Positions 29,142 to 40,343 are shown, counted from the first letter of the stretch. The stretch: DNA of 64,000 bases from Bacillus sp. SJS (GCF_000732485.2 NZ_JAQV02000015.1:62001-126000); one strand, 5' to 3'. The notes: generated by a model from the letters alone, not told the origin. A program made the numbers and translations.

Positions 29142-32015
29142 TTATTTAGCGACGGCTTCTTTTTCTTTTACTAGTTTTTTCATCCGCTCGCGTTCCCTTC
29201 CAATAATCGGTTTTAAATAATGACCGGTATAGGAGGCTTTTTCTTCCATGACTTGTTCAGGTGTACCGGAGGCAATGATCTGGCCTCCGCCATTTCCGCC
29301 TTCCGGACCCAGGTCGACTAAATAATCCGCTGCTTTAATAACATCGAGATTATGCTCAATAACCAGCACCGTGTCTCCATTCTCAACAAGACGCTGAAGA
29401 ACTTTCAGCAGCCTCGCAATGTCATCAACGTGCAGACCGGTTGTCGGTTCATCGAGAATATAAAGTGAGCGCCCAGTTGAACGGCGGTGCAGTTCTGAAG
29501 CAAGCTTCACCCGCTGCGCTTCTCCCCCTGACAGAGTCGTTGCCGGCTGGCCAAGCGTGATATATCCTAGTCCGACATCGTAAATGGTTTGCAGCTTCCG
29601 GTGTATTTTAGGAATGTTTTCGAAGAAATCGAGCGCATCTTCAACGGTCATTTCAAGAATGTCCGAAATGTTTTTGCCTTTGTATTTTACTTCAAGTGTT
29701 TCCCGGTTGTACCGTTTGCCGTGGCATACTTCGCACGGAACATATACATCCGGAAGAAAATGCATCTCAATTTTGATGATTCCGTCACCGCGGCAGGCCT
29801 CGCAACGGCCTCCTTTTACATTGAAGCTGAAACGGCCCTTTTTATATCCCCTGACCTTGGCCTCATTCGTCGAAGCAAACACATCGCGGATATCGTCAAA
29901 TACGCCTGTATAAGTAGCCGGATTGGAACGAGGCGTTCTTCCGATCGGCGACTGATCAATGTCGATGACTTTATCTAAATGTTCAATACCTAAAATCTCT
30001 TTATGCTCTCCAGGTTTTGTTTTTGCTTTATGAAGCCTTTGAGCCAGCGCCTTATGCAGTATTTCATTTACGAGTGTACTTTTACCTGAACCTGAAACAC
30101 CTGTAACGGAAATAAACGTTCCTAATGGAAATTTAACTGAAACATTTTTCAGGTTATTCTCATTTGCCCCTTTGACCTGAATGTAACGGCCATCCGGTTT
30201 TCTCCGTTCTTGAGGAAGAGGGATAAATTTTTTGCCGGACAGATACATACCAGTCAGAGAATTCTTATCCTTCATAACTTCCTTAGGTGATCCAGCGGAA
30301 ATGACGTTTCCTCCGTGCACGCCCGCTCCAGGGCCGATATCAATCAGATAATCGGCAGCAAGCATCGTATCTTCATCATGCTCTACGACAATGAGGGTAT
30401 TCCCAATGTCCCGCATATTCTGCAGCGTTTCAATAAGGCGGTCATTATCACGCTGATGAAGACCGATGGACGGTTCATCCAATATATACAGAACGCCAGT
30501 CAGCTTCGAACCGATCTGAGTAGCAAGTCTGATCCTTTGTGCTTCTCCTCCGGAAAGGGAGCCCGCTGAACGGTTTAAGGTCAGGTAATCCAGACCCACA
30601 TTAACAAGAAAGCTAAGGCGTTCGCAAATTTCCCTTAAAATCAATTTGGCAATTTTCATTTCCTTTTCAGTCAGGTCAAGCTTACCGAAAAAATCGTGTG
30701 CCTCCTGAACAGAAAGGGTGGTCGTTTCCCCAACATGGCGGCCGTCAATTTTAACAGCCAGTGTTTCTTTCTTCAGCCTGTATCCTTTGCACGAAGGACA
30801 TGGCTGCTGAGCCATATATTTCTCCATTTGCTCGCGAATGTAATCCGAGCTCGTTTCACGGTAACGGCGCTCAATATTTTTCATCACGCCTTCAAATTTA
30901 ATATAGCTCTCTCTTACCTGCCCAAAGTCATTTTCATAGCGGAAGTAGATCTCATCTTTTCCGCTTCCGAGTAAAATTTTATCCAATTGATGGTTTGGCA
31001 GATCCTTAACAGGAACGTTCATATCAATTCCATAATGGCTGCACACAGCTTCAAGGAGCTGAGGATAATACTGTGAGCTCGTAGGCTCCCATGGAGCAAT
31101 AGCGTGCTGTTTAAGCGTTAGGTACTCATTCGGAATAACGAGTTCACGGTCTACTTCCAGTTTAGACCCAAGACCGTCACATGAAGGACAGGCGCCAAAA
31201 GGACTGTTAAAAGAGAACATTCTCGGTTCAAGCTCTCCGATAGAAAATCCGCAGTAAGGGCAGGCATGGTGCTCGCTGAACAAAAGTTCCTCCTGGTCAA
31301 TGACATCAATCATGACCTTTCCTTCACCCAGGGCAAGCGCTGCTTCAAGAGAGTCGCTTAGTCTTGCCTCAATTCCCTCTTTGATTACAATCCGGTCAAT
31401 TACCACTTCGATCGAGTGCTTTTTGTTTTTTTCCAGGATGATTTCTTCAGAAATCTCCTGCATTTCACCATTTACCCGAACCCTTACATACCCTTGTTTT
31501 TTAATGTCCTCAAGGGTTTTGGCATGAGTTCCCTTCCGTCCAGATACGACTGGAGAAAGAACCTGCATCTTCGTTCGCTCCGGGAACTCCATAATTCTGT
31601 CCACCATCTGCTGGATGGTTTGCGAAGTGATTTCGATGCCATGATTTGGACAGACAGGCCGTCCTACACGTGCATAAAGAAGCCTCAAATAATCATAAAT
31701 TTCTGTGACCGTTCCGACTGTTGATCTTGGATTCCGGCTTGTTGTTTTCTGGTCAATGGATATAGCCGGAGACAATCCATCGATGGAATCAACATCTGGT
31801 TTGTCCATTTGACCGAGAAATTGCCTGGCATAGGCAGAAAGCGACTCGACATACCTGCGCTGTCCTTCCGCATAAATCGTATCAAATGCAAGCGATGATT
31901 TTCCCGATCCTGAAAGGCCCGTCAATACGACGAGCTGATTCCGAGGAATTGTGACATCTATATTTTTAAGGTTATGCGCTCTGGCTCCCTTTACAACTAT
32001 GTGTTCACTAGCCAT
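29142..32015 (-). CDS. uvrA: Excinuclease ABC subunit A
   Basis: Damage-recognition ATPase of nucleotide excision repair. 957 residues with two ABC modules: Walker [13 protein letters not shown] near the N terminus and [11 protein letters not shown] in the second half, each with an LSGGEAQR signature. Zinc modules are CPYC...CPSC and CEACRGDG...CEVCHG. The C terminus is rich in Lys and Glu. It follows uvrB by 6 nt and is co-transcribed with it under probable LexA control. Confidence 0.98.
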   Translation of the reverse strand: MASEHIVVKGARAHNLKNIDVTIPRNQLVVLTGLSGSGKSSLAFDTIYAEGQRRYVESLSAYARQFLGQMDKPDVDSIDGLSPAISIDQKTTSRNPRSTVGTVTEIYDYLRLLYARVGRPVCPNHGIEITSQTIQQMVDRIMEFPERTKMQVLSPVVSGRKGTHAKTLEDIKKQGYVRVRVNGEMQEISEEIILEKNKKHSIEVVIDRIVIKEGIEARLSDSLEAALALGEGKVMIDVIDQEELLFSEHHACPYCGFSIGELEPRMFSFNSPFGACPSCDGLGSKLEVDRELVIPNEYLTLKQHAIAPWEPTSSQYYPQLLEAVCSHYGIDMNVPVKDLPNHQLDKILLGSGKDEIYFRYENDFGQVRESYIKFEGVMKNIERRYRETSSDYIREQMEKYMAQQPCPSCKGYRLKKETLAVKIDGRHVGETTTLSVQEAHDFFGKLDLTEKEMKIAKLILREICERLSFLVNVGLDYLTLNRSAGSLSGGEAQRIRLATQIGSKLTGVLYILDEPSIGLHQRDNDRLIETLQNMRDIGNTLIVVEHDEDTMLAADYLIDIGPGAGVHGGNVISAGSPKEVMKDKNSLTGMYLSGKKFIPLPQERRKPDGRYIQVKGANENNLKNVSVKFPLGTFISVTGVSGSGKSTLVNEILHKALAQRLHKAKTKPGEHKEILGIEHLDKVIDIDQSPIGRTPRSNPATYTGVFDDIRDVFASTNEAKVRGYKKGRFSFNVKGGRCEACRGDGIIKIEMHFLPDVYVPCEVCHGKRYNRETLEVKYKGKNISDILEMTVEDALDFFENIPKIHRKLQTIYDVGLGYITLGQPATTLSGGEAQRVKLASELHRRSTGRSLYILDEPTTGLHVDDIARLLKVLQRLVENGDTVLVIEHNLDVIKAADYLVDLGPEGGNGGGQIIASGTPEQVMEEKASYTGHYLKPIIGRERERMKKLVKEKEAVAK

Positions 32016-32021
32016 ACTTTG

Positions 32022-34001
32022 TCATCCTTCCGCTTTCAGCTCTATTAGCAAATCACGAAGCTCTGCGGCCCGTTCGAAATCCAGTCCCTTGGCAGCATCC
32101 TTCATCTCTTTTTCCATCTGAGCAATCACTTTTTCGCGCTCTTTCTTGGAGAGCTTCGCAATTGCCGGTGCTGCTTGGTCTGTATCTTCTTCCACCGCTT
32201 CCATAGTAGCTCGAATTACATCCCGGATTTCCTTTTGAATCGTTTTCGGTTCAATTCCGTGAACGCGGTTATATTCTTCCTGTGTTTCACGGCGGCGCTT
32301 CGTTTCATTTATTGCAACTTCCATTGAATTCGTGATTTTATCGGCATACATAATAACATGGCCATTTGAGTTTCTGGCTGCGCGTCCGGTAATCTGAATC
32401 AAAGATCGTTCAGAGCGAAGGAATCCTTCTTTATCCGCGTCCAGAATGGCTACCAGTGACACCTCAGGTATATCCAGACCTTCCCGGAGAAGGTTAATTC
32501 CAACGAGGACGTCATGTTTACCGAGACGCAGATCGCGTATTACTTCAATCCGCTCCAGAGTTTTTATTTCGGAGTGGAGGTAATTGACTTTGATTCCAAT
32601 TTCCCTAAGGTAATTCGTCAGATCCTCGGACATCTTTTTCGTCAGGGTCGTAATGAGAACCCGTTCATTCTTTTCGACTCTTGCATTGATTTCCCCGATT
32701 AAATCATCAATTTGTCCCTGAATAGGCCGGACTTCAATAGTAGGATCGAGCAATCCGGTCGGACGGATAATCTGCTCGACCATTTCGTCAGTATGCTCTA
32801 TTTCATAAGGGCCCGGTGTCGCCGAAACATAAACCATGTTCGTCATATGTTTTTCAAACTCTTCAAAACGAAGCGGTCTGTTATCTTTTGCAGAAGGCAG
32901 ACGGAACCCATGATCGACTAGAACCTGCTTTCGTGCCTGGTCCCCGTTGAACATTCCGCGTACCTGCGGAAGGGTAACGTGAGACTCGTCGACAACAATC
33001 ATAAAATCGTCCGGAAAATAATCAATCAATGTATAGGGGGTGGAGCCGGGAGGTCTTAATGTAAGATGGCGGGAATAATTCTCAATTCCCGAACAGAATC
33101 CCATCTCTCTCATCATTTCAAGATCATATCTTGTCCTCTGCTCAAGCCTTTGAGCCTCAAGAAGCTTGCCGGCTTCCCTCATCTTGACTAATTCTTCCTC
33201 CAGCTCTTTTTCAATGTTTCCTATGGCAACGCTCATTTTTTCTTCACGGGTTACGAAGTGGGAAGCCGGGAAGATCGCGACGTGTTCACGTTCGCCGAGT
33301 ATTTCCCCGGTTAAGGCGTCCACTTCGCGAATGCGGTCGATTTCGTCTCCGAAAAATTCAATTCTCATGCAGTGTTCATCCCTGGATGCAGGAAAGATTT
33401 CCACGACATCCCCGCGAACCCTGAATGTTCCGCGCTTAAAGTCAATGTCATTCCGCTCATATTGGATGTCTACAAGACGCCTTAACAGCTGATTCCGTTC
33501 AAGCTCCATTCCAGTCCGAAGAGATACTACGAGTTCTTTGTATTCTTCCGGAGAACCGAGGCCATAGATACAGGAAACACTGGCAATAATGATGACATCT
33601 CTGCGTTCGAACAATGAGGTCGTTGCAGAGTGGCGCAGTTTGTCAATTTCATCATTAATGCTTGCGTCCTTTTCTATAAAAGTATCGGTCTGGGGAACAT
33701 AGGCTTCAGGCTGATAGTAATCATAGTAACTCACAAAATATTCTACAGCGTTATTCGGAAAGAACTCCTTAAATTCACTGTAGAGCTGGCCTGCCAGCGT
33801 TTTATTATGAGCAATCACGAGGGTCGGCTTATTGACTTCCTTGATGACATTCGAAACGGTAAATGTTTTGCCTGTTCCGGTTGCCCCAAGAAGCGTCTGG
33901 TGCTTCTTCCCTTCATTAATTCCTTCAACAAGTTTCTTGATTGCCGCAGGCTGATCCCCTTCCGGCTTGTATTTCGAGACTAACTCAAACCGATGTTCCA
34001 C
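32022..34001 (-). CDS. uvrB: Excinuclease ABC subunit B
   Basis: Helicase-like damage-verification subunit of nucleotide excision repair. 659 residues: Walker [14 protein letters not shown], the beta-hairpin strand-separating region [20 protein letters not shown], the DE-box [11 protein letters not shown], helicase motif [11 protein letters not shown], and a C-terminal UVR/UvrC-binding motif ([16 protein letters not shown]). A near-consensus LexA box lies about 72 nt upstream. Confidence 0.98.
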   Translation of the reverse strand: MEHRFELVSKYKPEGDQPAAIKKLVEGINEGKKHQTLLGATGTGKTFTVSNVIKEVNKPTLVIAHNKTLAGQLYSEFKEFFPNNAVEYFVSYYDYYQPEAYVPQTDTFIEKDASINDEIDKLRHSATTSLFERRDVIIIASVSCIYGLGSPEEYKELVVSLRTGMELERNQLLRRLVDIQYERNDIDFKRGTFRVRGDVVEIFPASRDEHCMRIEFFGDEIDRIREVDALTGEILGEREHVAIFPASHFVTREEKMSVAIGNIEKELEEELVKMREAGKLLEAQRLEQRTRYDLEMMREMGFCSGIENYSRHLTLRPPGSTPYTLIDYFPDDFMIVVDESHVTLPQVRGMFNGDQARKQVLVDHGFRLPSAKDNRPLRFEEFEKHMTNMVYVSATPGPYEIEHTDEMVEQIIRPTGLLDPTIEVRPIQGQIDDLIGEINARVEKNERVLITTLTKKMSEDLTNYLREIGIKVNYLHSEIKTLERIEVIRDLRLGKHDVLVGINLLREGLDIPEVSLVAILDADKEGFLRSERSLIQITGRAARNSNGHVIMYADKITNSMEVAINETKRRRETQEEYNRVHGIEPKTIQKEIRDVIRATMEAVEEDTDQAAPAIAKLSKKEREKVIAQMEKEMKDAAKGLDFERAAELRDLLIELKAEG

Positions 34002-34072
34002 ACAAAGGCCCCCAATTCACGCATTATCGTATTTATATTTTACCATACACTATATGGGAAATTCCAAAGATA

Positions 34073-34086
34073 CGAACTGACGTTTG
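34073..34086 (-). promoter_or_regulatory. LexA (DinR) box of uvrBA
   Basis: CGAACTGACGTTTG on the plus strand matches CGAAC-N4-GTTCG with a single mismatch. Located 72 nt upstream of the uvrB start, as expected for the SOS-induced uvrBA unit. Confidence 0.8.
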
Positions 34087-34167
34087 CAGTATTTTTCTTG
34101 CTGTCTATCAGTTTTCCCGCTTTTAGACATTCGCAACCTTTTTCTTTAAACGCACTCTTTATGCACA

Positions 34168-34193
34168 GAAAAAACCGCGCATCGCACGGTTTC
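34168..34193 (-). terminator. csbA terminator
   Basis: Minus-strand stem AAACCGTGC / GCGCGGTTT with T6 tail, just after the csbA stop; it separates csbA from uvrBA transcription. Confidence 0.8.
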
Positions 34194-34196
34194 TCT

Positions 34197-34433
34197 CTAT
34201 TTATTCAAATGGTTGGGTTTACGGTTCATTTTACGTGCATACATAGCCCCTGCAACAAGCGATACAGCATCAAGCCCCACAATATAGTCAAACTCTGTAT
34301 ATCCTTTAAAATAAGAAGCGATGATGAGTGCAGCGGTTAAAGCAGTCCCAACTATATAACTGTACGTGACTCTCGTAAAAAGCACGACAAGAACAAACGG
34401 AAAAATCAATGCCAGGATCGCTTTCGTCAGCAT
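34197..34433 (-). CDS. csbA: General stress membrane protein CsbA
   Basis: A 78-residue hydrophobic protein with two or three transmembrane helices, closely matching B. subtilis CsbA (KAILALIFPFVLVVLFTRVT, then GLDAVSLVAGAMY). In B. subtilis csbA is sigma-B dependent and lies next to uvrBA, as here. Function unknown. The basic C terminus (RKMNRKPNHLNK) is likely cytoplasmic. Confidence 0.92.
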   Translation of the reverse strand: MLTKAILALIFPFVLVVLFTRVTYSYIVGTALTAALIIASYFKGYTEFDYIVGLDAVSLVAGAMYARKMNRKPNHLNK

Positions 34434-34510
34434 TGTGAAACGCCCTCTTCCTTCTTGATATTACCGTTATTCTATCATGCTCCGCGAATGCTGAATAGCT
34501 TTAGAGGAAC

Positions 34511-35236
34511 CTATTCTTCAATTGTTCTTAACAGCAAATCCGGAAAGTCTGTCATCACTGCCGACACTTTTGTATGAATAAGACTTTGATATAAAGCAAG
34601 GTCATTAATCGTATACACTCTTAACGTTCCCCCGTTATTCATATATTCCAATCCGGCTTCGGAGAGACTGAATTCGGCAGGACAGTGGATACTGCTGCAG
34701 CCAAGCTGTTCAGCAATCAAGGCAGCATCTGGCATATTCCCTTCAAAAAGCCAGGCGATTTCAAAGACTTTATTTAGTTGTTTCATTCTTTTCACGCTTG
34801 CTTTGTTAAAGGATGAAAAAACAATTCTGCCGGCCAGATTTTTTTCTTCAGCCATCCGCATTGCTTTCTCCTCCAGACCAGGGTAATCAAATACATCATT
34901 TTTTAATTCAATATTTAAGACCGTGCCTGACTGGTCTTCCAAAAGCAAATCCAGAACTTCCTCCAGATGAGGAATCCTTTCATTATGAAAGGAAGGATGA
35001 AACCAGCTTCCTGCATCTGCATTCCGCAATTCCTTATATGTCATGTCCTTTACATATCCCACTCGATCTGTCGTTCGGTCAATTCTTTCGTCATGAATGA
35101 CGACAAGTTCACCGTCTTTTGACATTTGAACATCCAATTCAATTCCGCTTGCTCCTGCTTCTATCGCCTTTCTAAAAGCAAGCATCGTATTTTCCGGATA
35201 CTGTCCGCTGCATCCTCTGTGAGCAAATATCTTCAT
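34511..35236 (-). CDS. ugpQ: Cytoplasmic glycerophosphodiester phosphodiesterase
   Basis: Hydrolyses glycerophosphodiesters to glycerol 3-phosphate and alcohol. The 241-residue TIM-barrel protein starts with FAHRGCSGQYPENTMLAF (catalytic His and Arg), followed by GIELDVQMSKDGELVVIHDE (metal-binding Glu/Asp and second His). No signal peptide, so it acts after import. It is the last gene of the glpP-ugp operon (156 nt after ugpB, across a terminator-like stem and repeat C), which raises the possibility of reduced or separate expression. Confidence 0.92.
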   Translation of the reverse strand: MKIFAHRGCSGQYPENTMLAFRKAIEAGASGIELDVQMSKDGELVVIHDERIDRTTDRVGYVKDMTYKELRNADAGSWFHPSFHNERIPHLEEVLDLLLEDQSGTVLNIELKNDVFDYPGLEEKAMRMAEEKNLAGRIVFSSFNKASVKRMKQLNKVFEIAWLFEGNMPDAALIAEQLGCSSIHCPAEFSLSEAGLEYMNNGGTLRVYTINDLALYQSLIHTKVSAVMTDFPDLLLRTIEE

Positions 35237-35260
35237 GTTTGCAACTCCATTCTTAATACT

Positions 35261-35340
35261 AAGCTCTGTTAAACTTGGCTGTTGATTGAAGGTAGCAGGC
35301 GTTCGCTTTCCACTCCAATCAACAGGTGTTTAAAATCAAC
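35261..35340 (+). repeat. Dispersed repeat, internally deleted copy C
   Basis: Keeps both ends (AAGCTCTGTTAAACTTGGC and CTCCAATCAACAGGTGTTT) but has lost most of the interior, leaving about 80 bp. It lies between ugpB and ugpQ. Confidence 0.75.
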
Positions 35341-35347
35341 CAAAAAG

Positions 35348-35386
35348 TAAAGGGCCGGCCATGAAGAATTCTTCTGGCCAGCCCTT
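35348..35386 (-). terminator. Terminator after ugpB
   Basis: Minus-strand AAAGGGCTGGCCA / TGGCCGGCCCTTT with one mismatch and a 13-base loop, followed by a modest T-rich tail. It may partially terminate the ugp operon before ugpQ. Confidence 0.75.
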
Positions 35387-35392
35387 TGAAGC

Positions 35393-36727
35393 TTACTTCT
35401 GCTTGCGATTAGCCATCTCAAGCGATCGTTCTGTTTCCTTTGCTGCCCGATTCAATGCTTCTTGAGGATCTGTCCCTTGATATAAGCTTTCCATTCCAGT
35501 TACAACTTTTTGTCTGGATTCAGGGAAAACGGAAATCAAGGCTCCTTGTGTAGCCGGAGAAGGCTTTGTATTTTTCAGCTGGTCCACCGTTACCTTAAGC
35601 TGCGGATACTTTTCCCACTCTTTTTTCACGATATCCTGCTCATATGCTTTTGGATTGATAGAGAAATACCCGCTGTCTACATGCCATTTAGCCTGCACTT
35701 CAGGTGTAGATAAATATTTCATGAAATCCCATGCACCCTGCTGTTCTTCTTCAGCCGTACCTTTGGACATCCAAAGCGAAGCTCCTCCGATTACAACCCC
35801 TTGCCTTTCGATGCCATCAGGAACAGGAAGATAAGCAACCCCAACATCAAATGGAGCATTATCAATCAATTCTTTAATTCCTGCAGAAGAGTCAAGGAAC
35901 ATAGCAATTTTTTGCGATTGGAATGCCGCTCTCATAGAATCCCAGTTCTGTCCGCTATTGTAGAAAGAACCATCCTTGTGCATCTGGCTGATTAGATCAA
36001 AAACACGTTTTCCTTCCGGTCCATTGAACGTCGCTTTTTCCGCGTCTCCTTTGCGTCCGTTTTCATTATCCACATAGGTTCCGCCTTGTACAGCTACCAT
36101 TTCTTCAAAGAACCATCCGTAATTCAGGATCGAAAATCCTTTTTGGCTGCCAGTCGTAAGTGCTTGTGCTGTACTTTTCAGCTCACTGTAAGTTTGAGGT
36201 GCCTTTTCAGGATCCAGGCCAGCTTTTTTAAATGCATCTTTGTTGTATACCAAGACGGGTGTTGAGGAGTTAAACGGCATAGAATACTGCTTGCCATCCA
36301 CTGTGTAGTAATTTGAAATATTTTTTTCCCATTGAGATGTGTCAAATTTATCTTGATCAATAAACTTTTGGACAGGCTCGATTTTGTTGCTGTCGATCAT
36401 ATACTTTGTGCCGACTTCAAACGTCTGCATAATGGTTGGAGCGTCAGGAGATCCCGCAACGGTATTGAATTTTGTCAGTGCTTCTTCGTATGTTCCCTGG
36501 AATACAGGCTTAACCTCAATCTTATCTTGAGATTTATTGTATTCATCCACAATCTCTTTTAAAGAAGTCTCTAAATCTCCAGCCATTGCATGCCAGAATG
36601 TTACTTCAATTTTACCTTCAGCGTTTTTCTTCACAGGCTTTGCTGTTTCTTTTTCCGGCTGTGTTCCGCCGCAGGCTGAGAGCACGATCAGCATTAGCGC
36701 AGTAATCAATATCAATACCTTTTTCAT
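35393..36727 (-). CDS. ugpB: Glycerol-3-phosphate ABC transporter, substrate-binding lipoprotein
   Basis: Extracytoplasmic receptor for glycerol 3-phosphate or glycerophosphodiesters. 444 residues with a lipoprotein signal (LITALMLIVLSAC, lipobox LSAC; lipidated cysteine about residue 19). The mature part is a family 1 periplasmic-binding fold with VTFWHAMAGDLETSLKEIVD near the start, the typical UgpB/MalE pattern. The ligand is inferred from the operon (ugpC/A/E/Q and glpP). Confidence 0.9.
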   Translation of the reverse strand: MKKVLILITALMLIVLSACGGTQPEKETAKPVKKNAEGKIEVTFWHAMAGDLETSLKEIVDEYNKSQDKIEVKPVFQGTYEEALTKFNTVAGSPDAPTIMQTFEVGTKYMIDSNKIEPVQKFIDQDKFDTSQWEKNISNYYTVDGKQYSMPFNSSTPVLVYNKDAFKKAGLDPEKAPQTYSELKSTAQALTTGSQKGFSILNYGWFFEEMVAVQGGTYVDNENGRKGDAEKATFNGPEGKRVFDLISQMHKDGSFYNSGQNWDSMRAAFQSQKIAMFLDSSAGIKELIDNAPFDVGVAYLPVPDGIERQGVVIGGASLWMSKGTAEEEQQGAWDFMKYLSTPEVQAKWHVDSGYFSINPKAYEQDIVKKEWEKYPQLKVTVDQLKNTKPSPATQGALISVFPESRQKVVTGMESLYQGTDPQEALNRAAKETERSLEMANRKQK

Positions 36728-36865
36728 CTGTTTTCACTCCTGATTTTTTATTTGATTATGCATGGACCGGCTGGCAATTCCCCTTCATATGCAGAAAGGT
36801 GAGCTGGCCAATCTATGCCTCATTCAGTTAATTGACGGGAGAAATACCCGCTGCTTTTACAAACG

Positions 36866-37678
36866 TTATTTTATTGCACCTTGAGTCAATCCTTTTTGAA
36901 GGTGCTTCTGTCCTGCGAAAAGCAGGATCAGAGTCGGCAAAACAACAATGACAGCAGCCGCCATAACGATTCCCCATTCGGAAGAAACCTCTTGTGATTG
37001 CATTTGCTTCAGACCGATTTGGACTGTTCTTACCTTCTCGTTGTTTGTGACGAGAAGCGGCCATAAATACATATTCCATGTCGTTAAGAAGCTGTAAATA
37101 GCAAGAGTTATCATACTCGTCTTGGATACAGGCAGGACCACTTTCCAGAAAAAGCGGAAACGGCTTATACCCGCTACCTGCGATGCTTCAAAAAGCTCAT
37201 ATGGAATCGTCTTAAATTGCTGCCTGAGCAAGAACGTTCCAAAGGCTAGTGCGAAAAATGGAATGGTAAGCGAGCTGTACTGATTAATCCACCCAAGCTT
37301 TTGAACAATTAAGTAATTCGGAACCATCGTCGCTTCCCAAGGAATCATCATGGTAGATATAAACAGAAAGAAGAGTGTATTTCTTCCTCTGAATTTAATA
37401 AATACAAACGCGAAAGCCGCTAGTGATGACACAATGAGCTGACCTGCTGTGACAGTGACTGAAACGATTAGACTGTTCATTAAAAAATGAAGCAGCGGTA
37501 CTTGCTGAAAGGCCGACTGATAGTTTTCAAAGGAAAAAGATGAGGGCAGCAGCTTCCCTTGAAGGACTTCTCCTCCTTGCATGAAACTGATCATGACTGC
37601 ATATACAATCGGAAACATCATGAACAGAGCGGATAAAACGAGCAGCACGTACAATAAACTTTTCTTCATAAGGCTCAT
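36866..37678 (-). CDS. ugpE: Glycerol-3-phosphate ABC transporter permease UgpE
   Basis: Inner-membrane permease of about 270 residues with six transmembrane segments and the EAA loop EASQVAGISRFRFFWKVVLP that docks the ATPase. Start is the ATG at 37678, which overlaps the ugpA stop in the classic ATGA arrangement; a longer frame to 37738 runs inside ugpA. 138 nt separate it from ugpB, without a visible promoter. Confidence 0.93.
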   Translation of the reverse strand: MSLMKKSLLYVLLVLSALFMMFPIVYAVMISFMQGGEVLQGKLLPSSFSFENYQSAFQQVPLLHFLMNSLIVSVTVTAGQLIVSSLAAFAFVFIKFRGRNTLFFLFISTMMIPWEATMVPNYLIVQKLGWINQYSSLTIPFFALAFGTFLLRQQFKTIPYELFEASQVAGISRFRFFWKVVLPVSKTSMITLAIYSFLTTWNMYLWPLLVTNNEKVRTVQIGLKQMQSQEVSSEWGIVMAAAVIVVLPTLILLFAGQKHLQKGLTQGAIK

Positions 37679-38598
37679 TGATAATGCACCTTCTTTTCTC
37701 CAAGCCGAAATTGCAGAATCGTCACTGCCAGTATGCAAAAGAAAAGCAAGACTGCCTGCGCACTGGCCGAGCCGGCATTGTAATTAACAAAGGCATCCTG
37801 ATAAATTGAGTAAACAATCACGTTGGTGGATTGTACCGGACCGCCTTTGGTTAAAATATCGATTTGGCCAAATGTCTGAAAGGAATTAATCAGAGAAACG
37901 GTAGTAATGAAAAATAACGTTGGTGACAGCATGGGGAGAGTAATTCTCCTTAGCTGATAAAAAGACCCCGCCCCTGAAATTTTTGCACTTTCATAGAGCT
38001 GTTCATCAATGTTCTGCAGGCCTCCAAGCAGAATCAGGAAAGCGAAGCCTGTGTTCATCCAAATCGTTGATAAAGCAACCGCAAGCAGTGCTGTGTTTGG
38101 ATCCAGCAGCCACGAGTGCCCTTCAAACCCGATCAAATTCAATAGCTTATTAAACACTCCAATGGAGGGGTTGTACATAAACATCCATATGATTGAGGAT
38201 GCTGCAACACTCATCCCCATTGTTGATGAGAATAGCGTCCGGAATATACCAATGCCCTTAAGCTTCAAATTAGCGATTAAAGCAAGAAATAATGAAAGCA
38301 GAATACCCGCTGGAACTGTATACAGGACAAACAGTCCCGTTGCCTTTGCACTATTTAAAAATTCCTCAGACTGGAGCAGATACGTGAAATTTTCAAGACC
38401 GATAAATGCGATGGGATTCCCTTGAGGATCCGTATAAAATAGGCTCAGATAAATCGTTCTGATCATCGGATAAAACAGGAATACTCCGAACAGCAGCAGA
38501 GATGGAAGAAGATAAAGGAGACCTGAGCCTAAATCAGAGAGTCCATTTCCTGTTTTCATCTTCAGCTTTGATTGATTTTTCTTAACCAGGGCATTCAT
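37675..38598 (-). CDS. ugpA: Glycerol-3-phosphate ABC transporter permease UgpA
   Basis: A 307-residue permease with six predicted transmembrane segments and EAA loop ESAKISGAGSFYQLRRITLP. Partner of UgpE. The N-terminal ~25 residues are cytoplasmic and lysine-rich. Overlaps ugpC by 4 nt and ugpE by 4 nt. Confidence 0.93.
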   Translation of the reverse strand: MNALVKKNQSKLKMKTGNGLSDLGSGLLYLLPSLLLFGVFLFYPMIRTIYLSLFYTDPQGNPIAFIGLENFTYLLQSEEFLNSAKATGLFVLYTVPAGILLSLFLALIANLKLKGIGIFRTLFSSTMGMSVAASSIIWMFMYNPSIGVFNKLLNLIGFEGHSWLLDPNTALLAVALSTIWMNTGFAFLILLGGLQNIDEQLYESAKISGAGSFYQLRRITLPMLSPTLFFITTVSLINSFQTFGQIDILTKGGPVQSTNVIVYSIYQDAFVNYNAGSASAQAVLLFFCILAVTILQFRLGEKKVHYQ

Positions 38599-39710
38599 AT
38601 CGGCTGCTCCTCTGAAGCAAATGGTAATCTATTGCCGGTGCTCAGCCTGGTTCCGTTTTGAGGATCAAAAAAGAGTAAATCCTCTTGATTAAAGGTTAAT
38701 TCGATTGAATCACCCGGTTCCAAATCCCATTGTCCAGGCCATCTTGCAATCCATTGCTTCCCCTCAGATATGTCAAAGCTCAGCAGCGTCTCTGTTCCAA
38801 GTATCTCAGCATTAGCAACCAATCCCGTCAGCTTTCCTTCTCCGGCTGGCGCCTGTATTAAATGCTCAGGGCGAATTCCGGCTTCAACAGACTCTGCCCC
38901 TATAGACAGCAATACCTCCTGAGGAACATTAGATAAATGCTTATCTCCAATGTGAAGAAGGTTTCCTTCAGCCTTCGCTTCAGCCAGATTCATGGGCGGA
39001 GCTCCAATAAATGAAGCGACGAAAGAATTCGCAGGCTGATTGTATATATCAAGCGGTTTCCCCAGCTGCTGAATTTTCCCTCCATTCAAAATCATCATAC
39101 GGTCCGCCATTGTCATAGCCTCCGTCTGATCATGCGTCACGTAAATCATCGTAATGCCAAGCTTCCGCTGAATCTGACGAATTTCAGAGCGCATTTTTGC
39201 TCTCAGTTTTGCATCCAGATTAGACAGCGGCTCGTCCATCAGACAAATGGGGGCATGCGTAACGATGGCTCTAGCCAGTGCTACACGCTGCCTTTGACCG
39301 CCGGAAAGCTCACGCGGCTTCCTATCCATCAAATTAGAGAGTCCGAGCATTTCGCACGCTTCCGAACATCTCTCTTTTTGCTCCTGTTTGGAAATCTTTT
39401 TCGTATATAATCCGAACATAATGTTTTCAGCAACCGATAAATGAGGATATAGGGCATAGTTTTGGAAAACCATTGACAGATCCCGCTTGCTCGGATGAAG
39501 ATTGTTTGCTGCACGATCTCCGATTCGCAGTTCTCCTCCGCTTACTTCCTCAAGTCCTGCAATCATACGAAGAATGGTGCTTTTCCCGCATCCTGAAGGA
39601 CCAACCAGTACAAAAAACTCCCCAGGCTGAATGGATGCATTGATAGAGTCAATGACCATATTTTTGCCGTCATAGGATTTGCTGAGGCTGGAAAGCTCCA
39701 CACTTTTCAT
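38595..39710 (-). CDS. ugpC: Glycerol-3-phosphate ABC transporter ATPase UgpC
   Basis: Sugar-type ABC ATPase. 371 residues: Walker A GPSGCGKST, Q-loop VFQNYALYPHLSV, signature LSGGQRQRVALARA, Walker B ICLMDEPLSNLDAKLR, H-loop YVTHDQTEAM, and a C-terminal OB-like regulatory domain (about 240-371) typical of MalK/UgpC/MsmK. It lies 27 nt after glpP. The ATPase might also energise other importers, as MsmX does. Confidence 0.93.
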   Translation of the reverse strand: MKSVELSSLSKSYDGKNMVIDSINASIQPGEFFVLVGPSGCGKSTILRMIAGLEEVSGGELRIGDRAANNLHPSKRDLSMVFQNYALYPHLSVAENIMFGLYTKKISKQEQKERCSEACEMLGLSNLMDRKPRELSGGQRQRVALARAIVTHAPICLMDEPLSNLDAKLRAKMRSEIRQIQRKLGITMIYVTHDQTEAMTMADRMMILNGGKIQQLGKPLDIYNQPANSFVASFIGAPPMNLAEAKAEGNLLHIGDKHLSNVPQEVLLSIGAESVEAGIRPEHLIQAPAGEGKLTGLVANAEILGTETLLSFDISEGKQWIARWPGQWDLEPGDSIELTFNQEDLLFFDPQNGTRLSTGNRLPFASEEQPI

Positions 39711-39737
39711 CCATTATTCCACCTTTCTCCTTATCCT

Positions 39738-40319
39738 TTAAAATTCAGGCTTTTTCCAAAGCCATGGCTTCCCAGTCGAAACTGCCATTGCGCCGCTCTC
39801 TAGTGCAGCTTGAATATGTGCTTTATTTGAAATCAATCCGCCTGTAATAATCGGCAAATCGGTTTTCGCTTTTACTTTTGTTATCATTTCAGGAATAAGA
39901 CCCGGCATAAGCTCCAAAGCATCCGGCTTAATTTCGCAGGAGGTTTGAAGACCATGCTTGAGTGCATCTGTATCAACTAAAAACAAACGCTGAATCGTCA
40001 ATAACCCCTCTTTTTTCGCAATTTGGATCAGAGAACTTTTTGTCGTTACAATCCCGGTAGGTTTGACATATTTGGCTATAAATTTAAGCCCTTCCTTGTC
40101 AAAACTAATGCCCGGGATTTTCTCCAAGTGCAGGAAAACGAATCTCCCATTTTGCTTGAGAAGATCGACATACCGCTTGATCACACTGATATTACCCGTT
40201 AAAAGAAAAGCCGATTGAATATCCGACTCAAGAAAAAGCTCAAGACTTTTAGGATCTTTTATCGAAGAAATGAGCCGATCGTTTTCAAGGTGTTTAATAA
40301 ACTCACGCTGAATCTCCAT
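39738..40319 (-). CDS. glpP: Glycerol-3-phosphate-responsive antiterminator GlpP
   Basis: RNA-binding TIM-barrel antiterminator that on binding glycerol 3-phosphate prevents premature termination in leaders of glp genes. 193 residues with the GlpP pattern VDLLKQNGRFVFLHLEKIPG, then IVTTKSSLIQIAKKEGL and DLPIITGGLISNKAHIQAAL. It is unusually placed as the first gene of a ugp transport operon. A terminator hairpin precedes it, so it probably controls its own operon. Confidence 0.93.
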   Translation of the reverse strand: MEIQREFIKHLENDRLISSIKDPKSLELFLESDIQSAFLLTGNISVIKRYVDLLKQNGRFVFLHLEKIPGISFDKEGLKFIAKYVKPTGIVTTKSSLIQIAKKEGLLTIQRLFLVDTDALKHGLQTSCEIKPDALELMPGLIPEMITKVKAKTDLPIITGGLISNKAHIQAALESGAMAVSTGKPWLWKKPEF

Positions 40320-40343
40320 CCTGCTTCCTTCCTTCCTCCGTAA